A stretch of DNA of 64,000 nucleotides from NCBI GenBank assembly GCA_041743425.1, contig JBGTMS010000202.1, forward strand, positions 1 through 64,000. The letters run 5' to 3'. The position numbers were made by a program, and so were the translations under genes. Source of the stretch: JTS-RE37 sp041743425. Lineage in GTDB: Bacteria; Bacteroidota; Bacteroidia; Flavobacteriales; Flavobacteriaceae. The notes beneath the pieces are model-generated. The model searched no databases. It was given only the letters and a program-made list of their open reading frames with translations, and had not been told where the DNA came from. How positions within the stretch are numbered: position 1 is the first letter of the stretch; every line of letters starts with the position of its first letter. Shown here in pieces: positions 17,784-26,933 of this stretch.

Positions 17784-19418
17784 ATGAAGAAGGTAAGAGG
17801 CCAATTGGTGGACATAGCGAACCATCGCATTTATCCCGGAGAAATAACCATGGAACATGGTAAAATAATCACCATTGAGGAAAAAATGCATGGGGAAAGC
17901 AGCTATATTCTTCCGGGCTTTATCGATGCTCATATCCATATAGAAAGTAGCATGCTGATCCCCTCAGAATTCGCAAGGATGGCGGTCATGCACGGTACCG
18001 TCGCAACGGTTTCAGATCCTCATGAAATTGCAAATGTCCTCGGTATTCCCGGGATTGAATTTATGATAAACAACGGCCGGCAGACACCATTTAAATTTCA
18101 TTTTGGCGCACCCTCTTGTGTTCCCGCGACCTCATTTGAAACAGCCGGGGCGTCCATTGATGCAGAGGGCATCCGAAAACTGATGGCATTACCTGATATC
18201 CACTATCTCGCGGAGGTTATGGACTATCCTGCAATTCTTTCCGGACAAAGCGAAATTTTTAAGAAAATTATGTATGCAAAGGCATCCGGAAAACCCATAG
18301 ATGGCCATGCTCCGGGACTTAGAGGCAGGGAGTGCGAAAAATACATCGCATCAGGTATTAGTACGGATCACGAATGTACCACCATAGAAGAAGCCCTTGA
18401 AAAGCTTGCATTTGGAATGAAGATTCTTATCCGTGAAGGTAGCGCGGCCAAAAATTTTGATAGCCTGATTGACTTGCTTCCGCAAAATTATGAAAACCTC
18501 ATGTTCTGTTCTGACGACAAACACCCCGATGAGCTTATTTCCGGACATATCGATCGCCTTTGTGCCAGAGCAGTTGGCCTTGGAATGGATGTGTTTAAGG
18601 TGCTGCAGGTTGCATGTATAAATCCGGTTTCACACTACGGAATGAACGTCGGGCAAATGCGGGAAGGGGACGCGGCCGACTTTATCCGTGTGAGGGATCT
18701 GGATGATTTCAGGGTATTGCAAACCTTTATTGACGGACAAATGGTAATGGACAATGGATTATCAGCCATTGAAAGCGTATCTATAGGTAGTCTGAATAAT
18801 TTCGGGACCAAGGTCAAAAAACCTTCTGATTTTTTTGCGGCGGCCAGGCCCGGGAAGATACGGGTAATTGAGGCTACGGACGGCGCACTGACAACAAAGG
18901 AAATCTTTGTAAAACCCAGCATAAGGGAAGGAGGTTTTTGTTCGGACCCGGATCGCGACCTGTTAAAGATCACAGTGATTAATCGATACCATGAGGCCGC
19001 CCCGGCTATCGCTTTCATAAGAAATTTTGGTTTGCGTTACGGGGCAATTGCCAGCTGTGTCGCACATGATTCCCACAACATTATTTCTGTAGGTACCTCA
19101 GACGAGATGATTTGCAAAGCAGTCAATGTTATTATTAAAAATAAGGGGGGAATATGCGCGGTGGATCAGGAAAATCAACGTGAACTCAGACTGGAGGTGG
19201 CCGGCCTCATGAGCGGTGCGGATGCATGGGAAACTGCTGCGGCCTATGCATCGCTGGACGCCCTTGCCAAAAAGATGGGGGCGACCCTGAGCGCCCCTTT
19301 TATGACGCTGTCCTTCATGGCTCTCCTGGTGATTCCTGATCTGAAGCTTTCAGATCGGGGCCTGTTCAGCAGTAAACTATTTGATTTCGTCCCGTTACAG
19401 AATGCGGATTCGATTTAA
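17784..19418 (+). CDS. ade: Adenine deaminase
   Basis: Converts adenine to hypoxanthine and ammonia in purine salvage. The amidohydrolase metal motif PGFIDAHIHIESSM is at residues 44-57. Further family features are SDPHEIANV, a GHAPGLRG segment, STDHECTT and CSDDKHP, with the Ade-specific C-terminal region containing HDSHNIISVG. The length of 544 residues is normal for bacterial Ade (Mn/Fe-dependent). It begins 45 bases after the AhpD-like gene on the same strand; no purine riboswitch-like structure is evident in that gap. Confidence 0.93.
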   Translation: MKKVRGQLVDIANHRIYPGEITMEHGKIITIEEKMHGESSYILPGFIDAHIHIESSMLIPSEFARMAVMHGTVATVSDPHEIANVLGIPGIEFMINNGRQTPFKFHFGAPSCVPATSFETAGASIDAEGIRKLMALPDIHYLAEVMDYPAILSGQSEIFKKIMYAKASGKPIDGHAPGLRGRECEKYIASGISTDHECTTIEEALEKLAFGMKILIREGSAAKNFDSLIDLLPQNYENLMFCSDDKHPDELISGHIDRLCARAVGLGMDVFKVLQVACINPVSHYGMNVGQMREGDAADFIRVRDLDDFRVLQTFIDGQMVMDNGLSAIESVSIGSLNNFGTKVKKPSDFFAAARPGKIRVIEATDGALTTKEIFVKPSIREGGFCSDPDRDLLKITVINRYHEAAPAIAFIRNFGLRYGAIASCVAHDSHNIISVGTSDEMICKAVNVIIKNKGGICAVDQENQRELRLEVAGLMSGADAWETAAAYASLDALAKKMGATLSAPFMTLSFMALLVIPDLKLSDRGLFSSKLFDFVPLQNADSI

Positions 19419-19451
19419 TGAGACAACCCGATGAACAGGAGTCGATATCCC

Positions 19452-20123
19452 CTATTTCTTTCCGGCAACCACAATTACAATTTCACCCCTGACAGGATGA
19501 CTGGAATAATATTCCAGTACTTCCGTCGTGGTTCCTCTCCTGGTTTCTTCATATAATTTGGTGAGTTCCCGGGAAACAGCGATGGACCGATCTGCACCAA
19601 AAACTGTAACAAACTGAGTCAAGGTCTTCAATAATTTATGAGGGGATTCATAAAATAGCATCGTTCTGCTTTCGTCCGCCAATTGCTCCAATCTTGTTTG
19701 TCTTCCCTTCTTCGGGGGTAAAAATCCTTCAAATACAAATCGGTCGCTGGGCATGCCGCTTGCAACGAGTGCCGGAGTAAACGCGGTGGCTCCCGGAAGA
19801 CATTCGACCTCAATTCCGTTGGCAATACATTCTCTGGTCAGCAAAAACCCAGGATCAGAAATCCCGGGCGTCCCTGCATCGGAAATCAGGGCCAGGCTGG
19901 CCCCTTCTTTTAGCTTTCGAATCAAGCCCTCAACCGACCTGTGCTCATTGTGCATGTGATGGCTCTGCATGGGCGTACTGACCCCATAGTGGTTCAGAAG
20001 TTTGCTACTTGTTCGTGTATCTTCACAAAGAATGAGATCGGCTTCTTTCAGGATGCGAATGGCCCGTAGGGTAATATCCTCAAGGTTGCCAATTGGTGTC
20101 GGAACCAAAAATAATTTACCCAT
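19452..20123 (-). CDS. rsmI: 16S rRNA (cytidine-1402-2'-O)-methyltransferase
   Basis: An S-adenosylmethionine-dependent enzyme that methylates the ribose of C1402 in the decoding centre of 16S rRNA. The diagnostic N-terminus LFLVPTPIGNLEDITLRA is present, then EDTRTSSKLLNHY, ISDAGTPGISDPG and LPGATAFTPALVASG, as in the tetrapyrrole-methylase fold. At 223 residues it is the short Bacteroidetes version lacking a C-terminal extension. It converges with ade. The 180 bases upstream of it (20124-20303) hold no gene I can support. Confidence 0.92.
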   Translation of the reverse strand: MGKLFLVPTPIGNLEDITLRAIRILKEADLILCEDTRTSSKLLNHYGVSTPMQSHHMHNEHRSVEGLIRKLKEGASLALISDAGTPGISDPGFLLTRECIANGIEVECLPGATAFTPALVASGMPSDRFVFEGFLPPKKGRQTRLEQLADESRTMLFYESPHKLLKTLTQFVTVFGADRSIAVSRELTKLYEETRRGTTTEVLEYYSSHPVRGEIVIVVAGKK

Positions 20124-20303
20124 TGAGCCTCAGCTTGTCAAATATGGTAGAATCAGAAAAAAGGGGACGATAATGCCACTCCGCTGACATATGCTTTGCG
20201 GGGAGAGAAGAATTCGCTGAAGGTTGCAAACAGTAAAATACATGTTTAGGAGTCAAACGTAAAGGAATTGTAATGGACTCCAAGATAAGCAACTCCAATG
20301 AAT

Positions 20304-20993
20304 TCAGGAAAATCTTCTGGAAATCAATACCAAGAATCGCGTTGCATATTCTTCCTTACCCACCCATTGGTTATAGTCAGGCTTGACCATATTTTCAATA
20401 AACGCGATGGACCGCTCCTCCGTATCAATGGTCCCGAGTTGCGAAATGACCCTATTGAAATCTTCGGTACTGTTATTAAAGAGATGCTTTACAAACGCCA
20501 GTCTGTCATTGAGCCCTATTGCCAGCTCTTTTTTGACCAACTGGTCATTTAAAGACCTGGTTTTGAGCTCTTCCCGCTGTCTTTTCTTTACTTCCTGGCC
20601 TATGTGCTCTTTGTCATTTTTGATAAAGTCCTTCTTCGCGACGAATTCTGCAAATAGCTGGTCCACTTCCCCGCTGGTTGGCATTTCCGAGACCATGTCC
20701 TTGATCGTATCAATTCCGGGGATAATGATGTCTTCTTCATGCGGATTGCTTTCGGGAACCTGTTTATTTTCGTTCATGACGGCATTCGCCATTTTCTCAA
20801 ACTTGGAGGCCAGGGAATTTTTAGATACATCTATTTCAACATCGTTCAATTTCTCATCTATAAACTTCAGGACCAGCAGTTTTTCATAAAGATTTTTTGC
20901 GGCTTCATACAACTCAGGAATTTCCTTCATTCCTCTGGAGGTAATGATGTCCGTGGACAACCTAACAAGTTCCTCCTTCAATTTTCGCTTCAT
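20304..20993 (-). CDS. Conserved hypothetical protein of Bacteroidetes, 229 residues
   Basis: I do not recognise a function. The protein is charged, mostly helical and has no signal peptide or membrane segment. The first ~75 residues resemble a coiled coil (LKEELVRLSTDIITSRG, LYEKLLVLKFIDEKLND). A middle linker rich in Glu, Asp and Pro follows. The C-terminal ~75 residues look like the best-conserved part, with NDRLAFVKHLFNNSTEDFNRVISQL and PDYNQWVGKEEYATRFLVLI. I recall this C-terminal pattern from other Flavobacteriia, but the family is unnamed to me. It lies divergent from tdk. Confidence 0.75.
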   Translation of the reverse strand: MKRKLKEELVRLSTDIITSRGMKEIPELYEAAKNLYEKLLVLKFIDEKLNDVEIDVSKNSLASKFEKMANAVMNENKQVPESNPHEEDIIIPGIDTIKDMVSEMPTSGEVDQLFAEFVAKKDFIKNDKEHIGQEVKKRQREELKTRSLNDQLVKKELAIGLNDRLAFVKHLFNNSTEDFNRVISQLGTIDTEERSIAFIENMVKPDYNQWVGKEEYATRFLVLISRRFS

Positions 20994-21104
20994 TTCTTTT
21001 TATTTAACCTCAACACAATGGTGCTTCTTTTTTAATACTTTTATGCACAGATATATTTCTATTTTATAACGGCGAAGCCATTCAGTTTCGTCTAAAATTA
21101 CAAA

Positions 21105-21758
21105 ATGTTTCTCGAAAACACTGTTAATCATAAAGAACAATTCGGATGGATAGAAGTTATCTGCGGTTCCATGTTTTCAGGAAAAACAGAGGAACTGATC
21201 CGCCGTCTGAAAAGGGCAAAATTCGCGAAACAGAAGGTCGAAATCTTTAAGCCCATTGTAGATACCAGGTATCACGAAGAAATGGTAGTATCACACGACG
21301 AGAATGAGATCCGCTCGACCCCGGTACCTGCAGCCGCAAATATCCGACTCCTGGCAGATGATTGTGATGTGGTGGGAATTGATGAAGCCCAGTTTTTTGA
21401 TGATGAGATAGTTTCAGTTTGCAACGACCTCGCCAATCAGGGGGTCCGGGTAGTAATTGCAGGTCTTGATATGGATTTTAAGGGTAATCCTTTTGGTCCC
21501 ATGCCGGCATTGATGGCGACCGCCGAATATGTAACGAAGGTCCATGCCATATGTACCAGAACGGGCAACCTTGCAAATTATAGTTTTCGAAAGTCGAGTA
21601 GTGAAAAATTAGTCGTCCTGGGTCAGACCGGGGAATACGAACCTTTAAGCAGGGCCGCATTTTATAAAGCGATGCTCAGGGAAAAAATTAATCAGATGGA
21701 AGTGCAGGTTGAGGAAGTGGAAAACGCGCCTGACTTACGGAAGGGTATGAGGGGTTAA
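21105..21758 (+). CDS. tdk: Thymidine kinase
   Basis: Phosphorylates thymidine to dTMP with ATP for nucleotide salvage. This is a type II (TK1-like) enzyme: Walker A GSMFSGKT at residues 21-28, the DEAQFF acidic motif with the catalytic Glu, and the lasso-type C-terminal segment GEYEPLSRAAFYKA. The zinc-binding part is reduced, with AICTRTGNLANYSFR in place of the CxxC pair of most bacterial enzymes, as in other flavobacteria. At 217 residues it is close to family length. alr follows 38 bases downstream. Confidence 0.9.
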   Translation: MFLENTVNHKEQFGWIEVICGSMFSGKTEELIRRLKRAKFAKQKVEIFKPIVDTRYHEEMVVSHDENEIRSTPVPAAANIRLLADDCDVVGIDEAQFFDDEIVSVCNDLANQGVRVVIAGLDMDFKGNPFGPMPALMATAEYVTKVHAICTRTGNLANYSFRKSSSEKLVVLGQTGEYEPLSRAAFYKAMLREKINQMEVQVEEVENAPDLRKGMRG

Positions 21759-21796
21759 CCAACAGAACACTTATGGCCTTCAATTAGATCATTTCA

Positions 21797-22912
21797 ATGC
21801 CAAAAACAACAGAAACTGTGCTGGAGATCGATCTGAAGGCACTGGAACATAACTACAATTACCTAAAATCAAAATTAAAACGCACCACCAGGTTTCTTGC
21901 TGTGGTTAAGGCCTTTGGATATGGCAGTGACGCCCAGGAGGTATCTAAAAAACTTGAATCTCTTGGTGTAGATTATTTTGCTGTCGCCTATGGAAAGGAA
22001 GGTGTGACGCTTCGAGATGCCGGAATTAAATCTCCAATCCTGGTACTGCACCCCTTACCTGCGAATTTCGACACCCTCATTGACCGCTGTCTGGAACCAA
22101 GTATATATAGTCTTCATGTGCTCAAGAAATTTCAGGAACATGTGACAGCCAGAGGAATGAGTGATTATCCCATCCATTTGAAATTGAATACAGGCTTGAA
22201 CAGGCTCGGATTCAATGAAGGATTTCTTGAGGAAGTTGTTGCGAAGATAAAGGAAAGTAATGCCCTGAAGGTAGTATCCGTTTTCTCACACCTGGCGGCG
22301 TCTGAAGACGAAGAAGAGTCAGACTTTACGCTTTCACAACTCGAAAGATACGCAAACATGGCTTCCGTAACGGATAACTTACTTGGGTACCGGCCATTTC
22401 GCCATGTATTAAACACTTCAGGGATTCTGAACTATCCGCAAGCTCAGTATGATATGGTCAGAAGCGGAATTGGTATCTATGGGTACGGCAATGATGTTCG
22501 CTGGGATCCGGAATTAAGACCCATTGCCACGCTCAAAACCATTATTTCACAATTACACACCATTCAGCCGGGCGAAACAGTAGGTTATAACCGCGCTTTT
22601 AAATCCGGGCTGGCAAGGAAGACAGCCACTCTGCCACTTGGACATGCGGACGGAATTGGTCGTCATTATGGCAACGGAGCCTCTTTTGTATTTGTCCATG
22701 GCAAACCGGCCCGAATTATAGGGAATGTCTGTATGGATATGATAATGATTGATGTAACTGATATTAGTTGCAGGGAAGGAGACGAAGTGATTATATTCGG
22801 ATCAGGTCATTCCGCTGAAGAGCTGGCGGCTTCAGGCGGGACCATCTCCTATGAATTGTTAACAGGAATATCTCCCAGGGTCCGTCGCATTTATAAGACA
22901 ATCAGCTCCTGA
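21797..22912 (+). CDS. alr: Alanine racemase
   Basis: A pyridoxal-phosphate enzyme that makes D-alanine for peptidoglycan. The PLP lysine is Lys38 in AVVKAFGYG. Other family marks are LNTGLNRLGF, the SGIGIYGYG phosphate-contacting stretch, GYNRAF with the second catalytic Tyr, and GNVCMDMIMIDV. At 371 residues the length is normal. It lies just downstream of tdk, probably co-transcribed. Confidence 0.93.
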   Translation: MPKTTETVLEIDLKALEHNYNYLKSKLKRTTRFLAVVKAFGYGSDAQEVSKKLESLGVDYFAVAYGKEGVTLRDAGIKSPILVLHPLPANFDTLIDRCLEPSIYSLHVLKKFQEHVTARGMSDYPIHLKLNTGLNRLGFNEGFLEEVVAKIKESNALKVVSVFSHLAASEDEEESDFTLSQLERYANMASVTDNLLGYRPFRHVLNTSGILNYPQAQYDMVRSGIGIYGYGNDVRWDPELRPIATLKTIISQLHTIQPGETVGYNRAFKSGLARKTATLPLGHADGIGRHYGNGASFVFVHGKPARIIGNVCMDMIMIDVTDISCREGDEVIIFGSGHSAEELAASGGTISYELLTGISPRVRRIYKTISS

Positions 22913-22990
22913 CTTTAGAAGTGGAATTCCGACTATTTTTAATTACTTTGTACGCGAATAAAACCGAATTTTAATTTAAGCACTTTACCC

Positions 22991-23398
22991 ATGTGGAAGG
23001 AATTTAAAGCATTTATTATGACCGGCAATGTGATTGATCTCGCAGTTGCTGTTTTACTGGCAGGAGCTGTGGGTCTTGTCGTGAATGGATTTGTAAATGA
23101 TATCATGATGCCCATTGTCGGTTATTTTACCGGCGGTGTCGATTTTTCAGATATGCAGATCGTTTTATCGGAAGCCACGGTGGCAGCTGACGGAAGCATT
23201 GAGAAACCGGCAAGTGCCATCCGTTACGGGGCCTGGATCAATACGCTTATCAATCTGGTCATTGTTGGTTTTGTATTGTTCATGATTGTGAAATCATATA
23301 ATAAATTCCGAGCACCCGCCCCGGCACCGGCTCCGAAGGGGCCTACACAAGAGCAGTTACTCGCTGAGATCCGGGATTTGCTAAAAGCAAAAAATTAA
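22991..23398 (+). CDS. mscL: Large-conductance mechanosensitive channel MscL
   Basis: An inner-membrane pore that opens under turgor during osmotic downshock. The N-terminal amphipathic helix and TM1 (WKEFKAFIMTGNVIDLAVAVLLAGAVG) and TM2 (the INTLINLVIVGFVLFMIV segment) are clear. The periplasmic loop lies between and the C-terminal bundle helix is KGPTQEQLLAEIRDLLKAK. At 135 residues it is the standard size. A near-consensus -7 box (TTACTTTG) lies about 45 bases upstream, and a terminator follows. Confidence 0.95.
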   Translation: MWKEFKAFIMTGNVIDLAVAVLLAGAVGLVVNGFVNDIMMPIVGYFTGGVDFSDMQIVLSEATVAADGSIEKPASAIRYGAWINTLINLVIVGFVLFMIVKSYNKFRAPAPAPAPKGPTQEQLLAEIRDLLKAKN

Positions 23399-23458
23399 TA
23401 TTTTCCATGAAGAAATTATCGTAAGGCTGGTTCACCGCCACACTGCAATTATTCATTA

Positions 23459-23506
23459 AAACCGCTGTCCGATGTTTGCGCACATTCGGCGGCGGTATTT
23501 ATTTTG
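23459..23506 (+). terminator. Terminator after mscL
   Basis: A long stem (23461-23475 with 23482-23496, one mismatch and three G-T pairs) with a six-base loop is followed by ATTTATTTT. It fits the end of the mscL transcript about 60 bases past its stop. Confidence 0.7.
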
Positions 23507-23569
23507 ACCGTCCTTCCGACGTAACATATATAACATTTTGTTATATATTTAATAAAATCCTAAGAATGC

Positions 23570-23600
23570 TTGGCAGACATGCCCGGGCATACTACTTTTG
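23570..23600 (+). promoter_or_regulatory. Promoter of asd
   Basis: TTG at 23570-23572, then 20 bases, then TACTTTTG at 23593-23600, a full match to TAnnTTTG. Transcription would start near 23607, about 13 bases before the asd ATG. Confidence 0.65.
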
Positions 23601-23619
23601 AGATCCAAATAAGTAGATT

Positions 23620-24609
23620 ATGAAAGTAGCTATAGTCGGCGCAACCGGAATGGTAGGGGAAGTGATGTTGAAAGTGCTCGCCGAAAGAAATTTTCCTGTT
23701 TCTGAATTGATGCTTGTTGCCTCCGAACGTTCCATAGGCAAAAAAATGCGCTATCTGGGAAAGGAATATGTAGTTATCGGCCTGGAGGAAGCGCTGGCAG
23801 CAAAACCGCATCTGGCTATTTTTTCAGCAGGAGGTTCCACCTCCCTGGAATGGGCCCCCAGATTTGCCGAACATGGGACCACCGTAATTGACAATTCTTC
23901 TGCATGGAGGATGGATCCTTCTAAAAAATTAATTGTACCTGAAATCAATGCCCACGAGCTTACTAAAACAGATAAAATCATTGCCAACCCTAATTGTTCT
24001 ACGATCCAATTGGTTATGGTGCTGGCTCCCTTGCACAAAAAATATCGGATGAAGCGCGTTGTGGTGAGCACCTACCAATCCGTTTCGGGTACCGGTCTTA
24101 AAGCTGTCAGACAATTGGAGGATGAAATTGCCGGTATTGAGGGAGAAAAGGCCTACCCTCATCCCATCCACCGGAATGCCCTGCCGCAATGCGATGTTTT
24201 TACGGAAAATGGATACACCAAAGAGGAAATGAAACTTGCCAGGGAACCTCAAAAAATACTGGATGACAGAACATTTTCAGTAACAGCAACTGCTGTGCGT
24301 ATCCCCACTGCCGGCGGACATTCTGAGGCCGTTAATGTCGAGTTTTACAAGGATTACCGCATCGAGGATGTCATGGCACTTTTACAGGAAACCCCCGGTG
24401 TGATGGTGCAGGACCAACCTGAAAAAAATGTTTATCCAATGCCTGTCCTGGCTCATGACAAGGATGAAGTCTTTGTAGGACGCATCCGGCGCGACGAATC
24501 GCAGGCCAATACCCTGAATCTGTGGATCGTTGCGGATAACCTCCGAAAAGGGGCAGCAACCAATGCCGTTCAGATCGCAGAATACCTGCTGGCTGCAAAA
24601 TTACTCTGA
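23620..24609 (+). CDS. asd: Aspartate-semialdehyde dehydrogenase
   Basis: Reduces aspartyl phosphate to aspartate semialdehyde, the branch point to lysine, threonine, methionine and diaminopimelate. The NADP-binding GATGMVG is at residues 7-13, the catalytic cysteine is Cys126 in NPNCSTIQ, and the active-site region GGHSEAVNVEF carries the His. At 329 residues it has the normal length. It has its own promoter and a strong terminator, so it appears to be a single-gene unit. Diaminopimelate made here links to the peptidoglycan that the OmpA protein binds. Confidence 0.94.
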   Translation: MKVAIVGATGMVGEVMLKVLAERNFPVSELMLVASERSIGKKMRYLGKEYVVIGLEEALAAKPHLAIFSAGGSTSLEWAPRFAEHGTTVIDNSSAWRMDPSKKLIVPEINAHELTKTDKIIANPNCSTIQLVMVLAPLHKKYRMKRVVVSTYQSVSGTGLKAVRQLEDEIAGIEGEKAYPHPIHRNALPQCDVFTENGYTKEEMKLAREPQKILDDRTFSVTATAVRIPTAGGHSEAVNVEFYKDYRIEDVMALLQETPGVMVQDQPEKNVYPMPVLAHDKDEVFVGRIRRDESQANTLNLWIVADNLRKGAATNAVQIAEYLLAAKLL

Positions 24610-24631
24610 AATCGGAAACTAAAAATCTGTT

Positions 24632-24668
24632 AAAACCTTTGGAACGATCTCAGTCCAAAGGTTTTTTT
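24632..24668 (+). terminator. Terminator after asd
   Basis: A perfect 12-base-pair stem (24632-24643 with 24654-24665) with a 10-base loop is followed by a run of T. It begins 23 bases after the asd stop. An in-frame longer start for the next gene (24639) would lie inside this stem. Confidence 0.9.
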
Positions 24669-24701
24669 ATGGTATTTTTAGCGGCTGTCAAAACCGTGAG
24701 G

Positions 24702-26861
24702 ATGAAAAAAAAAATGTCATTGTTCTTAATGGTGGTCGCCCTTGTATCCTGTGAGACCTCCGTCGAAAAAAAACGAATAGAAGTGAATTATCCCAATACG
24801 GCAAAAGTTGATAGCGCAGATACCTACTTTGGCACTAAAGTGCCTGATCCTTACCGCTGGCTGGAAGATGACATGAGTCCGCAAACGGCCAACTGGGTAA
24901 AGGAAGAAAATAAAGTCACCTTTGATTATCTCGAGGAAATCCCTTTTCGAAATTCGTTGAAACGGCGGCTCGAAAAACTTTGGAATTACGAGAAAATCAG
25001 CGCCCCGTTCCGGGAAGGGAATTTTACTTATTTCTACCGGAATGACGGATTACAGAATCAGAGTGTTCTGTATCGTCAAAAAAATGGCACAGATACGCCG
25101 GAGGTCTTTTTGGATCCCAACTCCTTTTCAGAGGATGGAACCACCTCGCTGCAAGGCCTGAACTTCACGAGGGATGGCTCAAGGGTGGCCTATTTAATAT
25201 CCGAAGGTGGCAGTGACTGGCGGAAGGCGGTTGTTTGCGACACGGAGACCAAAGAAATTTTAGGCGATACGCTGGTTGACATTAAATTCAGCCAGATAGC
25301 ATGGCAGGGAAATGATGGCTTCTATTACTCGAGTTACGATAAACCAAAAGGCAGTGAATTGAGTGCCATGACCGAAAGTCATAAGTTATACTATCATAAA
25401 CTCGGCACCAGGCAAACCGAGGATCCCGTTATTTTCGGAGGTAATGCCGCCCAAAAACACCGTTATATTTTTGGCGGTCTTACTGAGGATGAACGGTACC
25501 TCTCAATAACGGCTTCAAATTCCACTTCGGGCAATAAACTATTCCTGAAAGATCTCAGCCAGGCTGACAGTCCTATCGTCACCCTGCTGGAAGACAGCAA
25601 TTCGGATAGCTACATTCTTGATAACCAGGGATCCCGCCTGTATATAGAGACCAACAAAGATGCCCCTAACAGAAAGGTGGTCACCGTTGATGCCTCAGAC
25701 CCCGCCCCTGAGAACTGGGTAGAGTTTATTGCTGAGACTGATAATGTGATGAGTCCAACCATAGGCGGCGGCTTTTTCTTCGCAGAATACATGGTTGATG
25801 CGATTTCTAAAGTATTACAATATGACTACGAGGGGAAATTCATCCGGGAAGTGATTTTGCCTGGCGCCGGAACGGCAGATGACTTTGGGGGCAAGAAAAA
25901 GGATGAGGAATTTTATTTTTCCTTTACAAACTATTGTACCCCTACTTCTTCCTTTAAATACAATGTCAATACAGGAGAATACAGCCAGTATTGGAAGCCG
26001 GACATCGACTTTGATCCAAAGGCTTATGAATCAAATCAAGTGTTTTATACCTCTAAGGACGGAACCCGGATCCCTATGATCATCACCCACAAAAAGGGAT
26101 TGGAGCTCAATGGAAAGAACCCTGCGATTCTTTATGGGTATGGCGGATTTAATATCAGCGTCACTCCAACATTTAGCATCGTAAATGCTGTTTGGATGGA
26201 ACAGGGTGGAATCTATGCAGTACCCAACATACGAGGAGGCGGTGAATATGGTAAAGACTGGCACAATGCAGGCACAAAGTTCAATAAACAGAATGTTTTC
26301 GATGATTTTATCGCAGCGGCAGAATATCTTATTGAAAAAAAATATACCTCCTCTGACTATCTGGCAATTAGCGGGGGTTCAAATGGCGGGTTGCTTGTAG
26401 GTGCGACAATGACCCAGCGTCCGGAACTTATGAAAGTGGCTTTACCGGCCGTTGGGGTCTTGGATATGCTTCGGTATCATACCTTTACGGCCGGTGCAGG
26501 GTGGGGCTATGATTATGGGATGTCAAAAGACAGTGTGGAAATGTTCAATTATCTCAGAGGCTATTCCCCTCTGCACAATATAAAAGAAGGTGTTCATTAT
26601 CCCGCGACATTTATCACCACCGGAGACCATGATGATCGCGTGGTTCCGGCGCACAGTTTTAAATTTGCTGCAGAACTCCAGTCAAAACAATCGGGGAAGA
26701 ATCCCACCCTGATACGTATCGAAACGAATGCCGGCCACGGCGCCGGAACGCCTGTGAGTAAAGCTATTGATTTATATTCAGACAGGCTGGCTTTCACTCT
26801 GTACAATATGGGTTTTGAAAAACTTCCCAATGAAGCAGTCGTTAAAGATTTTAAGGAGTAA
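24702..26861 (+). CDS. Prolyl oligopeptidase family S9A, lipoprotein
   Basis: A serine peptidase that cuts short peptides after proline. I start at ATG 24702 since it gives a lipoprotein signal (MKKKMSLFLMVVALVSC, lipid-attached Cys17) and avoids the asd terminator. The mature N-terminal part begins with VPDPYRWLEDD, typical of S9A, and leads into the seven-blade propeller. The C-terminal hydrolase has GGGEYG, the nucleophile Ser in SGGSNGGLL, Asp in DHDDRVVPAHS and His in NAGHGAGTP, a full triad. The mature enzyme should sit in the periplasm or at the outer membrane. Confidence 0.93.
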   Translation: MKKKMSLFLMVVALVSCETSVEKKRIEVNYPNTAKVDSADTYFGTKVPDPYRWLEDDMSPQTANWVKEENKVTFDYLEEIPFRNSLKRRLEKLWNYEKISAPFREGNFTYFYRNDGLQNQSVLYRQKNGTDTPEVFLDPNSFSEDGTTSLQGLNFTRDGSRVAYLISEGGSDWRKAVVCDTETKEILGDTLVDIKFSQIAWQGNDGFYYSSYDKPKGSELSAMTESHKLYYHKLGTRQTEDPVIFGGNAAQKHRYIFGGLTEDERYLSITASNSTSGNKLFLKDLSQADSPIVTLLEDSNSDSYILDNQGSRLYIETNKDAPNRKVVTVDASDPAPENWVEFIAETDNVMSPTIGGGFFFAEYMVDAISKVLQYDYEGKFIREVILPGAGTADDFGGKKKDEEFYFSFTNYCTPTSSFKYNVNTGEYSQYWKPDIDFDPKAYESNQVFYTSKDGTRIPMIITHKKGLELNGKNPAILYGYGGFNISVTPTFSIVNAVWMEQGGIYAVPNIRGGGEYGKDWHNAGTKFNKQNVFDDFIAAAEYLIEKKYTSSDYLAISGGSNGGLLVGATMTQRPELMKVALPAVGVLDMLRYHTFTAGAGWGYDYGMSKDSVEMFNYLRGYSPLHNIKEGVHYPATFITTGDHDDRVVPAHSFKFAAELQSKQSGKNPTLIRIETNAGHGAGTPVSKAIDLYSDRLAFTLYNMGFEKLPNEAVVKDFKE

Positions 26862-26933
26862 GAGGGCGCTATAAACGAAAACATTCCGTTTTCTGTAATA
26901 AGAGCGATAGCTGTCAAACTAATATCTGTAAGA

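Noticed and set aside
20116..20298. 60-codon frame upstream of rsmI on the minus strand
   Set aside because: It overlaps the rsmI start, has no recognisable sequence pattern and no promoter. I treat it as a chance frame.
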